This document shows positions 56,175 to 64,000 of a DNA stretch of 64,000 bases, one piece after another. Origin of the DNA: Polaribacter reichenbachii (GTDB taxonomy: Bacteria; Bacteroidota; Bacteroidia; Flavobacteriales; Flavobacteriaceae); the NCBI RefSeq assembly GCF_001975665.1, contig NZ_CP019419.1, forward strand, positions 558,001 through 622,000, in the 5' to 3' direction. Position 1 is the stretch's first letter. Each line of letters opens with the position of its first letter. Under the pieces are notes generated by a model that was not told where the DNA came from, searched no databases, and saw only the letters and a program-made list of their open reading frames with translations. Made by a program: the position numbers and the translations under genes.

Positions 56175-56830
56175 AACTTTTTTATATATATATTATTGGC
56201 AATTTTGTTAGAAATAGTTAACTTTTTGTTTTCTATTTTAATCGATAAAGAATCGTCATAACCTTCTTTTTCTAAAACTGTTATTTGTTTTCCTAAAGTG
56301 ATACCCTTTTTATCTAAAAATTGTAAAAATTCTGAAGATGAATCATCTACACCAACACAAACTCCAGAATCGTTTTTTAATAAAGACGATAGTAAAATTT
56401 TATCAATCACATTTAAATTACCTTCTTTATCCGGAATTGGATCTCCATGAGGATCATGTGTGGGGAAACCCAATAAAGCATCTAACTGATTAATTAATTT
56501 AGGTGATTTAATATGTTCTAATTGCTCTGCAACTTCGTGCACTTCATCCCATGAAAAATTAAGTTTATCTACCAAAAAAACTTCCCAAAGTCGATGTTTT
56601 CTAACAATATTAGCTGCTATTTTTTTTCCAAATGAAGTTAATTTAACTCCTTGGTATTTTTTATAAATAACCAATTCTTTTTCTGATAATTTTTTAATCA
56701 TATCTGTTACAGAAGACGCCTTTGTTTCTAACTTTTTTGCAATGGCATTTGTACTAATTCCTTTATTAGAAATTGTTTCTAAATGATAAATGGCTTTTAT
56801 GTAATTTTCTTCAGACTGACTAAACATCAA
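56171..56830 (-). CDS. DtxR/MntR family metal-dependent repressor
   Basis: A metalloregulator of 219 residues. It has an N-terminal winged helix (about 5-65: NYIKAIYHLETISNKGIST onward), a dimerisation/metal domain (about 66-145) and a C-terminal FeoA/SH3-like domain (about 150-219). Metal ligands: His79, Glu102, Glu105 and His106 (HEVAEQLEH). The position that is Cys102 in DtxR/IdeR is Glu here, as in Mn-type MntR, and the residue before Tyr10 is Asn rather than Met or Asp. That favours Mn(II) or a mixed Mn/Fe specificity. The start could equally be the second Met (56827). The palindrome upstream is its likely operator. Confidence 0.9.
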   Translation of the reverse strand: MMFSQSEENYIKAIYHLETISNKGISTNAIAKKLETKASSVTDMIKKLSEKELVIYKKYQGVKLTSFGKKIAANIVRKHRLWEVFLVDKLNFSWDEVHEVAEQLEHIKSPKLINQLDALLGFPTHDPHGDPIPDKEGNLNVIDKILLSSLLKNDSGVCVGVDDSSSEFLQFLDKKGITLGKQITVLEKEGYDDSLSIKIENKKLTISNKIANNIYIKKL

Positions 56831-56844
56831 CTTAATTTAGATTA

Positions 56845-56852
56845 CAAATATA
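56845..56852 (-). promoter_or_regulatory. Repressor-gene -7 box TATATTTG
   Basis: A perfect TAnnTTTG on the minus strand, 14 nt before the repressor start (56830). The operator at 56871-56904 begins 18 nt upstream and covers the -33 region. Confidence 0.55.
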
Positions 56853-56870
56853 CTCATTTTTGATTTATAT

Positions 56871-56904
56871 AAAATAATTTTTAGACTTGTCTAAAAATTA
56901 TTTT
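56871..56904. promoter_or_regulatory. Perfect 16+16 bp palindromic operator, probably for the DtxR/MntR repressor
   Basis: AAAATAATTTTTAGAC, TT, then GTCTAAAAATTATTTT: a perfect 34-bp inverted repeat in the divergent promoter region. Its core TTTAGAC-N2-GTCTAAA has the size and A/T-flanked pattern of DtxR/MntR-family operators. It covers the -33 region of the repressor-ZIP promoter and touches the -7 box of the TonB receptor gene (56904-56911), so one bound repressor could shut both transcription units. Confidence 0.8.
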
Positions 56905-56911
56905 ATATTTG
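56904..56911 (+). promoter_or_regulatory. TonB-receptor gene -7 box TATATTTG
   Basis: A perfect TAnnTTTG sharing its first base with the end of the operator, 15 nt before the ATG at 56927. A Met codon at 56909 lies inside this box, so it is not the start. Confidence 0.55.
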
Positions 56912-56926
56912 CTTAAAATTTTAGAA

Positions 56927-59161
56927 ATGAAGAACTTAATAATCGTACTTTTTTTAATCGTAGCGAATAATATTATTAGTCAAACAATATCAGGAAAAAT
57001 TACTGCTACAAATGGAGATGAAATTCCGTTTGCAAACATTTATTTAAAGAAAACTAAATCCGGAACTTCATCTAACGAAAAAGGGTTTTACGAATTAAAA
57101 AACATAGAAAAAGGAACATATATCTTAATTGTTAGCAGTATTGGTTATCAATCAAAATCATTAAAAATTACAATTAAAAACAATGAAAATTTAGTTAAAA
57201 ATATCACTTTATCAGATGATAATTCTTTGGATGAAATTGTAATTTCTGGAACGTTAAGACCGGTTTCTAAAACAGCAAGTCCTGTACCTGTAGAAGTGTA
57301 TAGCGAAGCTTTTTTTAAGAAAAACCCTACGCCTTCAGTTTTTGAATCGTTGCAAAATGTAAACGGAGTAAGACCTCAATTAAATTGTAACGTTTGTAAT
57401 ACTGGCGATATTCATATCAATGGTTTAGAAGGCCCTTATACTTTTGTTTTAATTGATGGAATGCCAATTGTAAGTGGTTTATCTACAGTGTATGGTTTAA
57501 CAGGAATTCCGCAAGCTTTAATAGAAAGAGTCGAAGTCGTAAAAGGACCTGCATCTACTTTATTTGGTTCTGAAGCTGTTGGCGGAATTATAAATATCAT
57601 CACTAAAAAACCATCAAATTCGCCAAAATTAACCACAGACACTTTTGTAAGCTCTTGGGGAGAAGTAAATACAGATTTAGGTTTACGTTATCAATTATCA
57701 GAAAAAGCTCAAGGATTATTAGGTGTAAATTATTTTAATTTTCAAAATAGAATTGATAATAACGATGATAATTTTACAGATTTAACGCTTCAAAACAGAA
57801 TATCACTTTTTAATAAAATTAATATTGAGCGAAAAAGCAATAAAGTTTTTACCATTGCTAGTAGATATGTTTATGAAGACAGATGGGGAGGAGAATTAGA
57901 TTGGGAACGTGAGTTTAGAGGATCTGATATTAAATACGGAGAAAGCATTTACACCAACAGATGGGAATTATTTGGTACATACCAATTACCCACCACAAAA
58001 AACATTAATTTTCAATTTAGTACAAATGGGCATTATCAAGATTCTTTTTATGGAACAGATGCTTACGATGCAGAACAATTTATTGCGTTTGGGCAATTGG
58101 TTTACAACAAGCAAATTAAAGAAACTCACGATATTTTATTAGGTCTAGCCTACAGATACACTTCTTATGACGACAATACTTTTGCCACTTTCGAAGATGA
58201 TGGAATTACAAATAAACCTTCTATAATTCATTTGCCAGGTATTTTTTTACAGGATGAAATTAGTTTAAGCAAACGCAAAAAATTGTTACTTGGTGTTAGA
58301 TGGGATCATAATAGTTTACACGGAAATATATTCTCGCCAAGAATAAATTACAAATGGAATTCTAGAAATAATTCTAATATTTTTAGAGCAAGTATTGGAA
58401 ATGGCTTTAGAGTTGCCAACGTTTTTACAGAAGATCATGCTGCGTTAACAGGTGCAAGAGAAGTTGAGTTTGATGGAGATTTAGACCCAGAAACTTCGTG
58501 GAATGCGAATCTGAATTTTGTGAAGAAGATAAATACCGAGAATTCATTTATCACCTTAGATGCAAGTGCTTTTTACACCTATTTTGATAACAGAATTTTA
58601 CCTGACTACGAAACAGATGTAAACAAAATTATTTACGCTAATTTAGACGGATATTCAGTCTCTAAAGGAGTTTCTTTAAATGCTGATGTACTTTTTACAA
58701 ATGGTTTATCTTTTAATGTAGGTACTACTTTAATGGATGTTTCTGTAACTGAAAATAATATTAAAACAAGACAATTATTAACGGAAAGTTTTAGTGGAGT
58801 TTGGTCTGTTTCTTATCGTTTTAACAATGATTTAAAACTAGATTATACTGGTAATTTATATGGTCCAATGCGTTTACCCTTATTAGGCCCAAATGATTTA
58901 AGAGACGAATATTCGCCTTGGTATAGCATACAAAACATTCAATTGTCTAAAAAGTTTTCGAATAGTTTTGAGGTTTATGGTGGAGTAAAAAACCTATTAA
59001 ATTTTACACCCGCTGCAAATAGTATTTCTAGAGCTTTTGATCCTTTTGACAAACAAGTAGACCCAAATGATCCAGATGCTTTAACTTTTGACCCCAGTTA
59101 TGTTTATGCTTCAAACCAAGGAATAAGAGCTTTTGTAGGTTTACGTTACACAATCTTTTAA
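56927..59161 (+). CDS. TonB-dependent receptor, probable metal-chelate importer
   Basis: This 744-residue outer-membrane receptor starts at MKNLIIVLFLIVANNIISQ (signal peptide). The frame is open six codons further to 56909, but that region is the -7 box. Domains: carboxypeptidase-regulatory-like (about 20-105, ISGKITATNGDEIPFANIYL), plug (about 110-220) and barrel (about 230-744, ending GLRYTIF). The plug contains the pair CNVCNTGDIHINGLEGPY, a CxxC conserved, as I recall, in a branch of Bacteroidetes receptors, and closes with GSEAVGGIINIITKK. It is divergent from the repressor-ZIP pair and shares their operator, so it probably imports a Mn, Fe or related metal complex. The thioredoxin gene follows 9 nt downstream. 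Confidence 0.9.
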   Translation: MKNLIIVLFLIVANNIISQTISGKITATNGDEIPFANIYLKKTKSGTSSNEKGFYELKNIEKGTYILIVSSIGYQSKSLKITIKNNENLVKNITLSDDNSLDEIVISGTLRPVSKTASPVPVEVYSEAFFKKNPTPSVFESLQNVNGVRPQLNCNVCNTGDIHINGLEGPYTFVLIDGMPIVSGLSTVYGLTGIPQALIERVEVVKGPASTLFGSEAVGGIINIITKKPSNSPKLTTDTFVSSWGEVNTDLGLRYQLSEKAQGLLGVNYFNFQNRIDNNDDNFTDLTLQNRISLFNKINIERKSNKVFTIASRYVYEDRWGGELDWEREFRGSDIKYGESIYTNRWELFGTYQLPTTKNINFQFSTNGHYQDSFYGTDAYDAEQFIAFGQLVYNKQIKETHDILLGLAYRYTSYDDNTFATFEDDGITNKPSIIHLPGIFLQDEISLSKRKKLLLGVRWDHNSLHGNIFSPRINYKWNSRNNSNIFRASIGNGFRVANVFTEDHAALTGAREVEFDGDLDPETSWNANLNFVKKINTENSFITLDASAFYTYFDNRILPDYETDVNKIIYANLDGYSVSKGVSLNADVLFTNGLSFNVGTTLMDVSVTENNIKTRQLLTESFSGVWSVSYRFNNDLKLDYTGNLYGPMRLPLLGPNDLRDEYSPWYSIQNIQLSKKFSNSFEVYGGVKNLLNFTPAANSISRAFDPFDKQVDPNDPDALTFDPSYVYASNQGIRAFVGLRYTIF

Positions 59162-59170
59162 TTAAAGTAG

Positions 59171-59656
59171 ATGAAAATAAATAAAGTTCTAACTTTTATT
59201 CTTTTCTTCGGATGTTTTGCAGTAAATGCGCAACAAACAGAAATTAAACTAAAAGAATATTCATTTTCTGAGACTGAACGTCTGCAAGAAAACAATCCTA
59301 GACCTTTATTTATTTTCATCTACACAGATTGGTGTAAGATTTGTGAAGGAATGAAAAAAACTACATTTAAAAACAATGAAGTTATTTCACTATTAAATAA
59401 GCATTTTTATTTTATCAAATTAAATGGAGAAGAAAAAAAAGACATCACTTTTTTAGGCAAAACATTTGCATACAAACCTACAGGAAATAAAACAGGTACA
59501 CACCAATTAGCTAAAGAATTGTCATCAATAAAAGGCAAAATAAGTTACCCAACAACAACAATTCTAAATTCAAAATTTGAAATAGATATTCAGGTTGATA
59601 GTTTTATCAACAGTAAAAAAATGAAGAAAATATTAGAAAGCTATCTAAATCACTAG
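59171..59656 (+). CDS. Periplasmic thioredoxin-family protein
   Basis: This 161-residue exported protein (signal peptide to FAVNAQ) has a thioredoxin-like fold of the Thioredoxin_7 type. The redox motif is TDWCKICEGMKKTT (Cys-Lys-Ile-Cys), with the cis-Pro region in SYPTTTILN. It is the second gene of the TonB receptor operon. Because the receptor plug has a CxxC pair, a role in reducing or forming that disulfide is an attractive but unproven idea. Its last 4 nt overlap the convergent barrel gene. Confidence 0.87.
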   Translation: MKINKVLTFILFFGCFAVNAQQTEIKLKEYSFSETERLQENNPRPLFIFIYTDWCKICEGMKKTTFKNNEVISLLNKHFYFIKLNGEEKKDITFLGKTFAYKPTGNKTGTHQLAKELSSIKGKISYPTTTILNSKFEIDIQVDSFINSKKMKKILESYLNH

Positions 59657-60249
59657 TGGTCCATTTCCCAAATACGTTTTCTACCTGTATCTCTTCTAAC
59701 TCTACTTCTACCAGAAGAGCCACCACCTGAACCAGAAAATGAAAAACGATAAACAATAGCACCACCAACATAAATATGAGATCCTTGGCTTTGTAAACCA
59801 TAGTAATTTATCTTGTACATTGCTTGTCCATTTAATCCAAATCTATCAGTAAGCCAAAGAGTTCCACCTCCACCAATATTAATAAACGGAGCTAAATAAT
59901 CTTTTGTATCTACTAAACTACCCCCTAATAAAGCATAAATAGAAAGCGTATTTTCTGATGTTCCAAAATCGTATCTAATATCTCCATCAAAAGTTGTATA
60001 CTGCTTTCCTTCATTTCTAGATGTTGATATTGCTGCGGATAAAGTGATATTGGTAAATGCATAAGTTGCTAGTGTAAATCTTGGAAACTGATCAGAATAT
60101 CTAAAGCCTACAGCAGAACCATCTTTTGCAGAGTAGAGCAAACCTGCAGCTCCTACACCAATTGCCCATTTATTATTTGCGTCTTGAGCCTTAATGTTAC
60201 TTTTAATCATCAACATGAAAATTAAAAGAATTAGAATTTTTAATTTCAT
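59653..60249 (-). CDS. OmpA-like beta-barrel protein with a basic C-terminal tail
   Basis: This 198-residue outer-membrane protein has a signal peptide (to IKAQ). The mature start AQDANNKWAIGVGAAGL closely parallels that of the OmpA protein at 49346-50710 ([17 protein letters not shown]), and the strand pattern continues (SIYALLGGSLVDTKDYLAPF, IYVGGAIVYRFSF). It has no TSP3 repeats and no OmpA domain. After the last strand comes a Gly/Ser linker (SGSGGGSSGRS) and a basic tail (RVRRDTGRKRIWEMDH). It may be an OmpA relative that lost its C-terminal half, by deletion or by a stop; the tail may be the remnant of a linker. On the minus strand a TATATTTG box (60297-60290) precedes it. Confidence 0.78.
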   Translation of the reverse strand: MKLKILILLIFMLMIKSNIKAQDANNKWAIGVGAAGLLYSAKDGSAVGFRYSDQFPRFTLATYAFTNITLSAAISTSRNEGKQYTTFDGDIRYDFGTSENTLSIYALLGGSLVDTKDYLAPFINIGGGGTLWLTDRFGLNGQAMYKINYYGLQSQGSHIYVGGAIVYRFSFSGSGGGSSGRSRVRRDTGRKRIWEMDH

Positions 60250-60327
60250 AATCCGAGGGTTTTATTCGTATTCATAACTTCTTTTCTTACAAATATATTA
60301 TAATATTGCATAAAACATATTTATCCA

Positions 60328-60359
60328 TTGTTTTTTCTTGGTTAAGAAAGTTACATTTG
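60328..60359 (+). promoter_or_regulatory. mfd promoter (TTG-N21-TACATTTG)
   Basis: TTG at 60328-60330, spacer 21 nt, TACATTTG at 60352-60359, 15 nt before the TTG start codon of mfd. Confidence 0.65.
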
Positions 60360-60374
60360 TAAAAATTTATTACG

Positions 60375-63300
60375 TTGAGTAAGCAGAACATTGTAAATCA
60401 ATATCAAAAATCTGCGAATGTTTCGCAGGTTATTACAGCCCTTCAACAAGACAAAAATCATTTTCAAATTACGAATTTGGTGGGTTCTTCGTTGTCTTTT
60501 GTTATATCTGAAACTTTTAAAAGTGCTGACAAACCTTATCTTTTAATCTTTAATGATAAAGAAGAAGCTGCCTATTATTTAAATGATTTAGAGCAACTTT
60601 TAGGTGATAAAAATGTACTCTTTTATCCTGGCTCTTACAGAAGACCTTATCAAATAGAAGAAACTGACAATGCCAATGTATTATTGCGTTCAGAGGTTTT
60701 GAACAGAATAAATTCTCGTAAAAAACCAGCTGTAATTGTAACTTATCCAACTGCTTTGTTCGAGAAAGTAGTTACAAAAACAGAACTAGACAAAAACACC
60801 TTAAAAGTTGGTATTAGCGATAACTTATCGCTCGATTTTGTAAACGAAGTTTTATTCGAATATAAATTTAAACGTGTAGACTTTGTTACTGAGCCTGGAG
60901 ATTTTTCTGTAAGAGGTGGAATTATAGATGTTTTTTCCTTTTCTAATGATGAACCTTACAGAATAGAATTTTTTGGTGATGAAATAGATAGCATCAGAAC
61001 TTTTGATGTAGAAACGCAATTATCTAAAGAAAAACTAAAAAAAGTTTCAATAATGCCAAATGTAGAAAACAAGGCATTACAAGAAAAAAGAGAAAGTTTT
61101 TTAAAATACATTTCATCAAAAACAGTAATTTTTACTAAAAATGTAGATTTACTTTCTAATAAATTGGATAAGTTTTTTACCAAAGCCGAAGATGCTTTTA
61201 AAGAATTATCTAAAGAAATTAATCATTCTAAACCTTCTGAATTGTTTTGTGATGGTAATTTCATCAAAAATCAATTGCAAGATTTTACACTGGTAAATTT
61301 TGGAAGTTCAAATTCTGATGAAAAATCTGATGTTGTTTTTAACACACAACCGCAACCATCATTTAATAAACAATTTAATTTATTAATTGATAATTTAGAA
61401 GAATATCATAAAGCAGGTTTTACCAATTATATTTTCTGCGCCAACGAACAACAAGCAAAACGTTTTCACGATATTTTTGATGATGCAGAACAAAAAGTCC
61501 ATTACGAAACTGTAGTTTTTCCTTTATATCAAGGTTTTGTTGATGTAGATAGCAGATTGGTTTGTTATACAGATCATCAAATATTTGAACGTTATCATAA
61601 ATTCCGATTAAAAAATGGCTATGCCAAAAAGCAAGCCATTACACTACAAGAATTAAATAAACTTGAAATTGGTGATTATGTAACCCATATGGATCATGGA
61701 ATTGGAAAATTTGGTGGCTTACAAAAAATTGATGTTCAAGGTAATAAACAAGAAGCTATTAAATTAATTTATGGCGAACGCGACATTTTATATGTAAGTA
61801 TACACTCGCTTCATAAAATTTCGAAATTTAACGGTAAAGATGGTAAAGCACCTAAAATATACAAACTAGGTTCTGGTGCTTGGAAAAAAATTAAACAAAA
61901 AACAAAAGCTAGAGTTAAGCATATTGCGTTTAATTTAATTCAGTTGTATGCCAAAAGAAAACTACAAAAAGGCTTTGCTTTTGGTCCAGATACACACATA
62001 CAACACGAGTTAGAAGGTAGTTTTATGTATGAAGACACTCCAGATCAATTTACAGCTACGCAGGATGTAAAAAATGATATGGAAAAAGAACAACCTATGG
62101 ACAGATTGGTTTGTGGTGATGTTGGTTTTGGAAAAACTGAAGTTGCTGTAAGAGCTGCTTTCAAAGCCGTTGATAACGGTAAACAAGTTGCCATTTTAGT
62201 ACCAACAACAATTTTAGCTTTTCAGCATTACAAAACTTTTTCAGAAAGACTAAAAGATTTTCCTATCAAAATAGATTATTTAAATCGTTTTAGATCTGCC
62301 AAGCAAAAAACTACTGCTATTGATGGTGTAAATAATGGAGAAGTTGATATTATTATAGGTACACATCAACTTACTAATCAACGTATAAAATTTAAAGATT
62401 TAGGCCTTTTAATTATTGATGAAGAGCAAAAATTTGGTGTTGCTGTTAAGGACAAATTAAAAACATTAAAAGAAAATGTAGATACCTTAACGCTTACTGC
62501 TACTCCAATTCCGAGAACTTTACAATTTAGTTTAATGGCTGCCAGAGATTTATCAGTAATAAAAACACCACCACCAAACAGACATCCTATAGAAAGTAAT
62601 GTAATTCGTTTTTCTGAAGAAACCATTCGTGATGCAATTTCTTACGAAGTTTCTAGAGGAGGTCAAGTTTTCTTTATCCATAATAGAATCGAAAACATTA
62701 AAGAAGTTGCGGGTCTATTACAAAGATTAGTTCCATCAGCAAAAATAGGAATTGGTCATGGGCAAATGGAAGGTAAAAAGTTAGAGGAATTAATGCTCGG
62801 TTTTATGGCTGGCGATTTTGATGTATTAGTATCAACAACCATTATAGAAAGTGGTTTAGACGTACCAAATGCCAATACAATTTTTATAAATAACGCAAAT
62901 AACTTCGGATTGTCTGACTTGCATCAAATGCGTGGAAGAGTAGGTAGATCTAACAAAAAAGCCTTCTGTTATTTTATAACACCTCCTTATCATATGATGA
63001 CAGATGATGCTAGAAAACGTATAGAAGCTTTGGTTTTATTTTCTGATTTAGGAAGCGGAATTAACATTGCCATGAAAGATTTAGAAATTCGTGGTGCTGG
63101 AGATTTATTAGGTGGTGAACAAAGTGGTTTTATTAATGATATAGGTTTTGATACCTATCAAAAAATATTACAAGAAGCTATTGAAGAACTGAAAGAAAAT
63201 GAATTTGCAGATCTGTATCCTACAGATAAGTTAAAACCAAAGGAATATGTAAAAGAGGTTCAAATTGATACTGATTTTGAAATCCTTTTTCCTGATGATT

Positions 63301-63707
63301 ATATCAATTCTATTACAGAAAGATTAGCATTATATAACAAACTAGGTACTTTAAAAGAAGAAAAAGAACTACAAGTTTTTGAATCTGAAATTACAGATCG
63401 TTTTGGAGAAATACCAACTAAAGTTGAAGATTTATTAGATTCTGTTAGAATAAAATGGTTAGCAAAAGATCTTGGTTTAGAAAAAATCATCTTAAAACAA
63501 AAAAGAATGATTGGGTATTTTGTTGCGAATCAACAAAGTGATTTTTACCAAACAGAGGCATTTTCTAGAATGTTAAAATACGTTCAAAAAAATCCTAAAA
63601 GTTGTGTTATGAAAGAAAAACAAACCAAAAATGGTTTACGCTTAATGATAACTTTTATAAAAATTGATACCGTAAAAACCGCACTAACCATTTTACAAAA
63701 GATTTAA
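60375..63707 (+). CDS. mfd: Transcription-repair coupling factor Mfd
   Basis: Mfd removes RNA polymerase stalled at DNA lesions and recruits UvrA. It has 1110 residues. I start it at TTG 60375 (SKQNIVNQYQKSANVSQVIT): no ATG exists upstream in frame before a stop, and the next Met is far inside the UvrB-like region. Domains: UvrB-homology (about 1-330, with PGSYRRPYQIEE and EPGDFSVRGGIIDVFSF), RNA-polymerase-interacting CarD-like domain (about 430-500, LEIGDYVTHMDHGIGKFGGL), and RecG-like translocase (GDVGFGKTEVAVRAAFKA, IIDEEQKFGV, TLTATPIPRTL, QMRGRVGRSNKKAFCYF). The C-terminal TRCF domain is complete. Confidence 0.95.
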   Translation: MSKQNIVNQYQKSANVSQVITALQQDKNHFQITNLVGSSLSFVISETFKSADKPYLLIFNDKEEAAYYLNDLEQLLGDKNVLFYPGSYRRPYQIEETDNANVLLRSEVLNRINSRKKPAVIVTYPTALFEKVVTKTELDKNTLKVGISDNLSLDFVNEVLFEYKFKRVDFVTEPGDFSVRGGIIDVFSFSNDEPYRIEFFGDEIDSIRTFDVETQLSKEKLKKVSIMPNVENKALQEKRESFLKYISSKTVIFTKNVDLLSNKLDKFFTKAEDAFKELSKEINHSKPSELFCDGNFIKNQLQDFTLVNFGSSNSDEKSDVVFNTQPQPSFNKQFNLLIDNLEEYHKAGFTNYIFCANEQQAKRFHDIFDDAEQKVHYETVVFPLYQGFVDVDSRLVCYTDHQIFERYHKFRLKNGYAKKQAITLQELNKLEIGDYVTHMDHGIGKFGGLQKIDVQGNKQEAIKLIYGERDILYVSIHSLHKISKFNGKDGKAPKIYKLGSGAWKKIKQKTKARVKHIAFNLIQLYAKRKLQKGFAFGPDTHIQHELEGSFMYEDTPDQFTATQDVKNDMEKEQPMDRLVCGDVGFGKTEVAVRAAFKAVDNGKQVAILVPTTILAFQHYKTFSERLKDFPIKIDYLNRFRSAKQKTTAIDGVNNGEVDIIIGTHQLTNQRIKFKDLGLLIIDEEQKFGVAVKDKLKTLKENVDTLTLTATPIPRTLQFSLMAARDLSVIKTPPPNRHPIESNVIRFSEETIRDAISYEVSRGGQVFFIHNRIENIKEVAGLLQRLVPSAKIGIGHGQMEGKKLEELMLGFMAGDFDVLVSTTIIESGLDVPNANTIFINNANNFGLSDLHQMRGRVGRSNKKAFCYFITPPYHMMTDDARKRIEALVLFSDLGSGINIAMKDLEIRGAGDLLGGEQSGFINDIGFDTYQKILQEAIEELKENEFADLYPTDKLKPKEYVKEVQIDTDFEILFPDDYINSITERLALYNKLGTLKEEKELQVFESEITDRFGEIPTKVEDLLDSVRIKWLAKDLGLEKIILKQKRMIGYFVANQQSDFYQTEAFSRMLKYVQKNPKSCVMKEKQTKNGLRLMITFIKIDTVKTALTILQKI

Positions 63708-63747
63708 AATATCTTTTTAATAGATTGAATTAAATCAAAACTTGAAA

Positions 63748-64000
63748 ATGCAAAATACCCACGCAAAAAATTTATCAATATTACTTCTAGGAACACTATT
63801 TGTAAGTACTTCTGGAGTTTTAGGAAGATATATTGCTATGCCAGCAGAAGCCATTATTTTATGCAGAGCTTTTATAGCATCAATTTTAATGTTTGTTTTT
63901 TGCAAATACAAAAAAGTAGATTTTAAAATAAAAACAACAAAAGATAAAATTTCATTTTTAATAGGTGGTTTTTTAATGGGTGCACATTGGGTAACTTATT
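63748..64000 (+). CDS. EamA/DMT-type transporter, 3' end cut by window
   Basis: The reading frame starts at ATG 63748 and runs open to the end of the window (84 codons). The first residues MQNTHAKNLSILLLGTLFVS and the following TSGVLGRYIAMPAEAIILCR, ASILMFVFCKY and FLIGGFLMGAHWVTY form three hydrophobic helices. The pattern of an outward-facing Arg after the first helix pair and the GxxxGxHW motif at the start of the third is typical of drug/metabolite transporters with EamA domains. Substrate unknown. It lies 40 nt after mfd on the same strand. Confidence 0.85.
   Translation, partial: MQNTHAKNLSILLLGTLFVSTSGVLGRYIAMPAEAIILCRAFIASILMFVFCKYKKVDFKIKTTKDKISFLIGGFLMGAHWVTY

Overview
The window is a chromosomal segment of a low-GC Bacteroidota bacterium, almost certainly a marine member of the Flavobacteriaceae (Polaribacter/Tenacibaculum-like; genus is inference). 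The evidence is the gliding genes gldB and gldC beside nadE, a lipidated TamA-like protein (TamL), a HPPK-deoxynucleoside kinase fusion, CarboxypepD_reg-type TonB receptors, an OmpA protein with thrombospondin type 3 repeats, and many promoters of the Bacteroidetes type (TTG, about 19-23 nt, then TAnnTTTG). I see no rRNA, tRNA, prophage, transposase or CRISPR array. Nearly all of the window is core genome.

Layout. 1-7.6 kb: 3' part of tamL, then fbaA, accD, rpsO and pnp, each as its own unit with its own terminator. 7.6-11.4 kb: folK-dNK fusion, gldB-gldC (minus) divergent from nadE, then two tandem paralogous small ORFs of 42 and 43 codons that are not standard annotated genes. 11.6-17.3 kb (minus): dnaG, clpX, clpP, tig (replication start and protein quality control). 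17.5-21.3 kb: pyrH-frr and an RND/MMPL exporter. 21.3-23.3 kb: a 23-nt poly-G tract, a PAS-LuxR regulator and an unrecognised membrane-anchored P-loop ATPase. 23.5-27.7 kb: asnS, rpoN with a GTG-overlapping membrane gene, and an outer-membrane barrel protein. 27.8-31.4 kb (minus): an ExbB, 4-TM protein, ExbD, ExbD operon and asparaginase. 31.6-36.8 kb: zinc metallopeptidase, TonB-family outer-membrane protein and a LytS/LytTR two-component pair. 37-39 kb: lepA followed by a small membrane ORF with a TTG start. 39-44.4 kb: EF-hand protein, TolB-like propeller, M28/PDZ peptidase, dusB, FtsX-like permease, rbfA. 44.4-47 kb: a four-gene minus-strand cassette (lipoprotein, membrane protein, histidine kinase, LuxR response regulator). 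47.3-52 kb: atpD-atpC, OmpA, kbl. 52-55 kb: AddA/RecB-like helicase-nuclease. 55.3-59.7 kb: a metal-regulon module (ZIP transporter and MntR/DtxR repressor divergent from a TonB receptor and periplasmic thioredoxin) around a perfect 16+16 bp operator. 59.7-64 kb: OmpA-like barrel, mfd (TTG start), and the start of an EamA-type transporter cut by the window end.

The parts most worth a second look are: (i) the tandem small proteins at 10.9-11.3 kb, whose codon-level divergence argues for selection on protein; (ii) several palindromic intergenic elements (7.55, 13.77, 35.95 and 36.81 kb), two of which share both arms but carry different loops; (iii) the palindromic operator at 56.87 kb; (iv) parallel loss of zinc-ribbon ligands in AccD and DnaG while ClpX keeps its own; (v) a group of genes whose -7 box lies 4-5 nt before the start codon, predicting leaderless mRNAs; (vi) the poly-G tract. 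I did not find a defence island or any system that is unmistakably new; the small-ORF pair and the repeat family are the best candidates.
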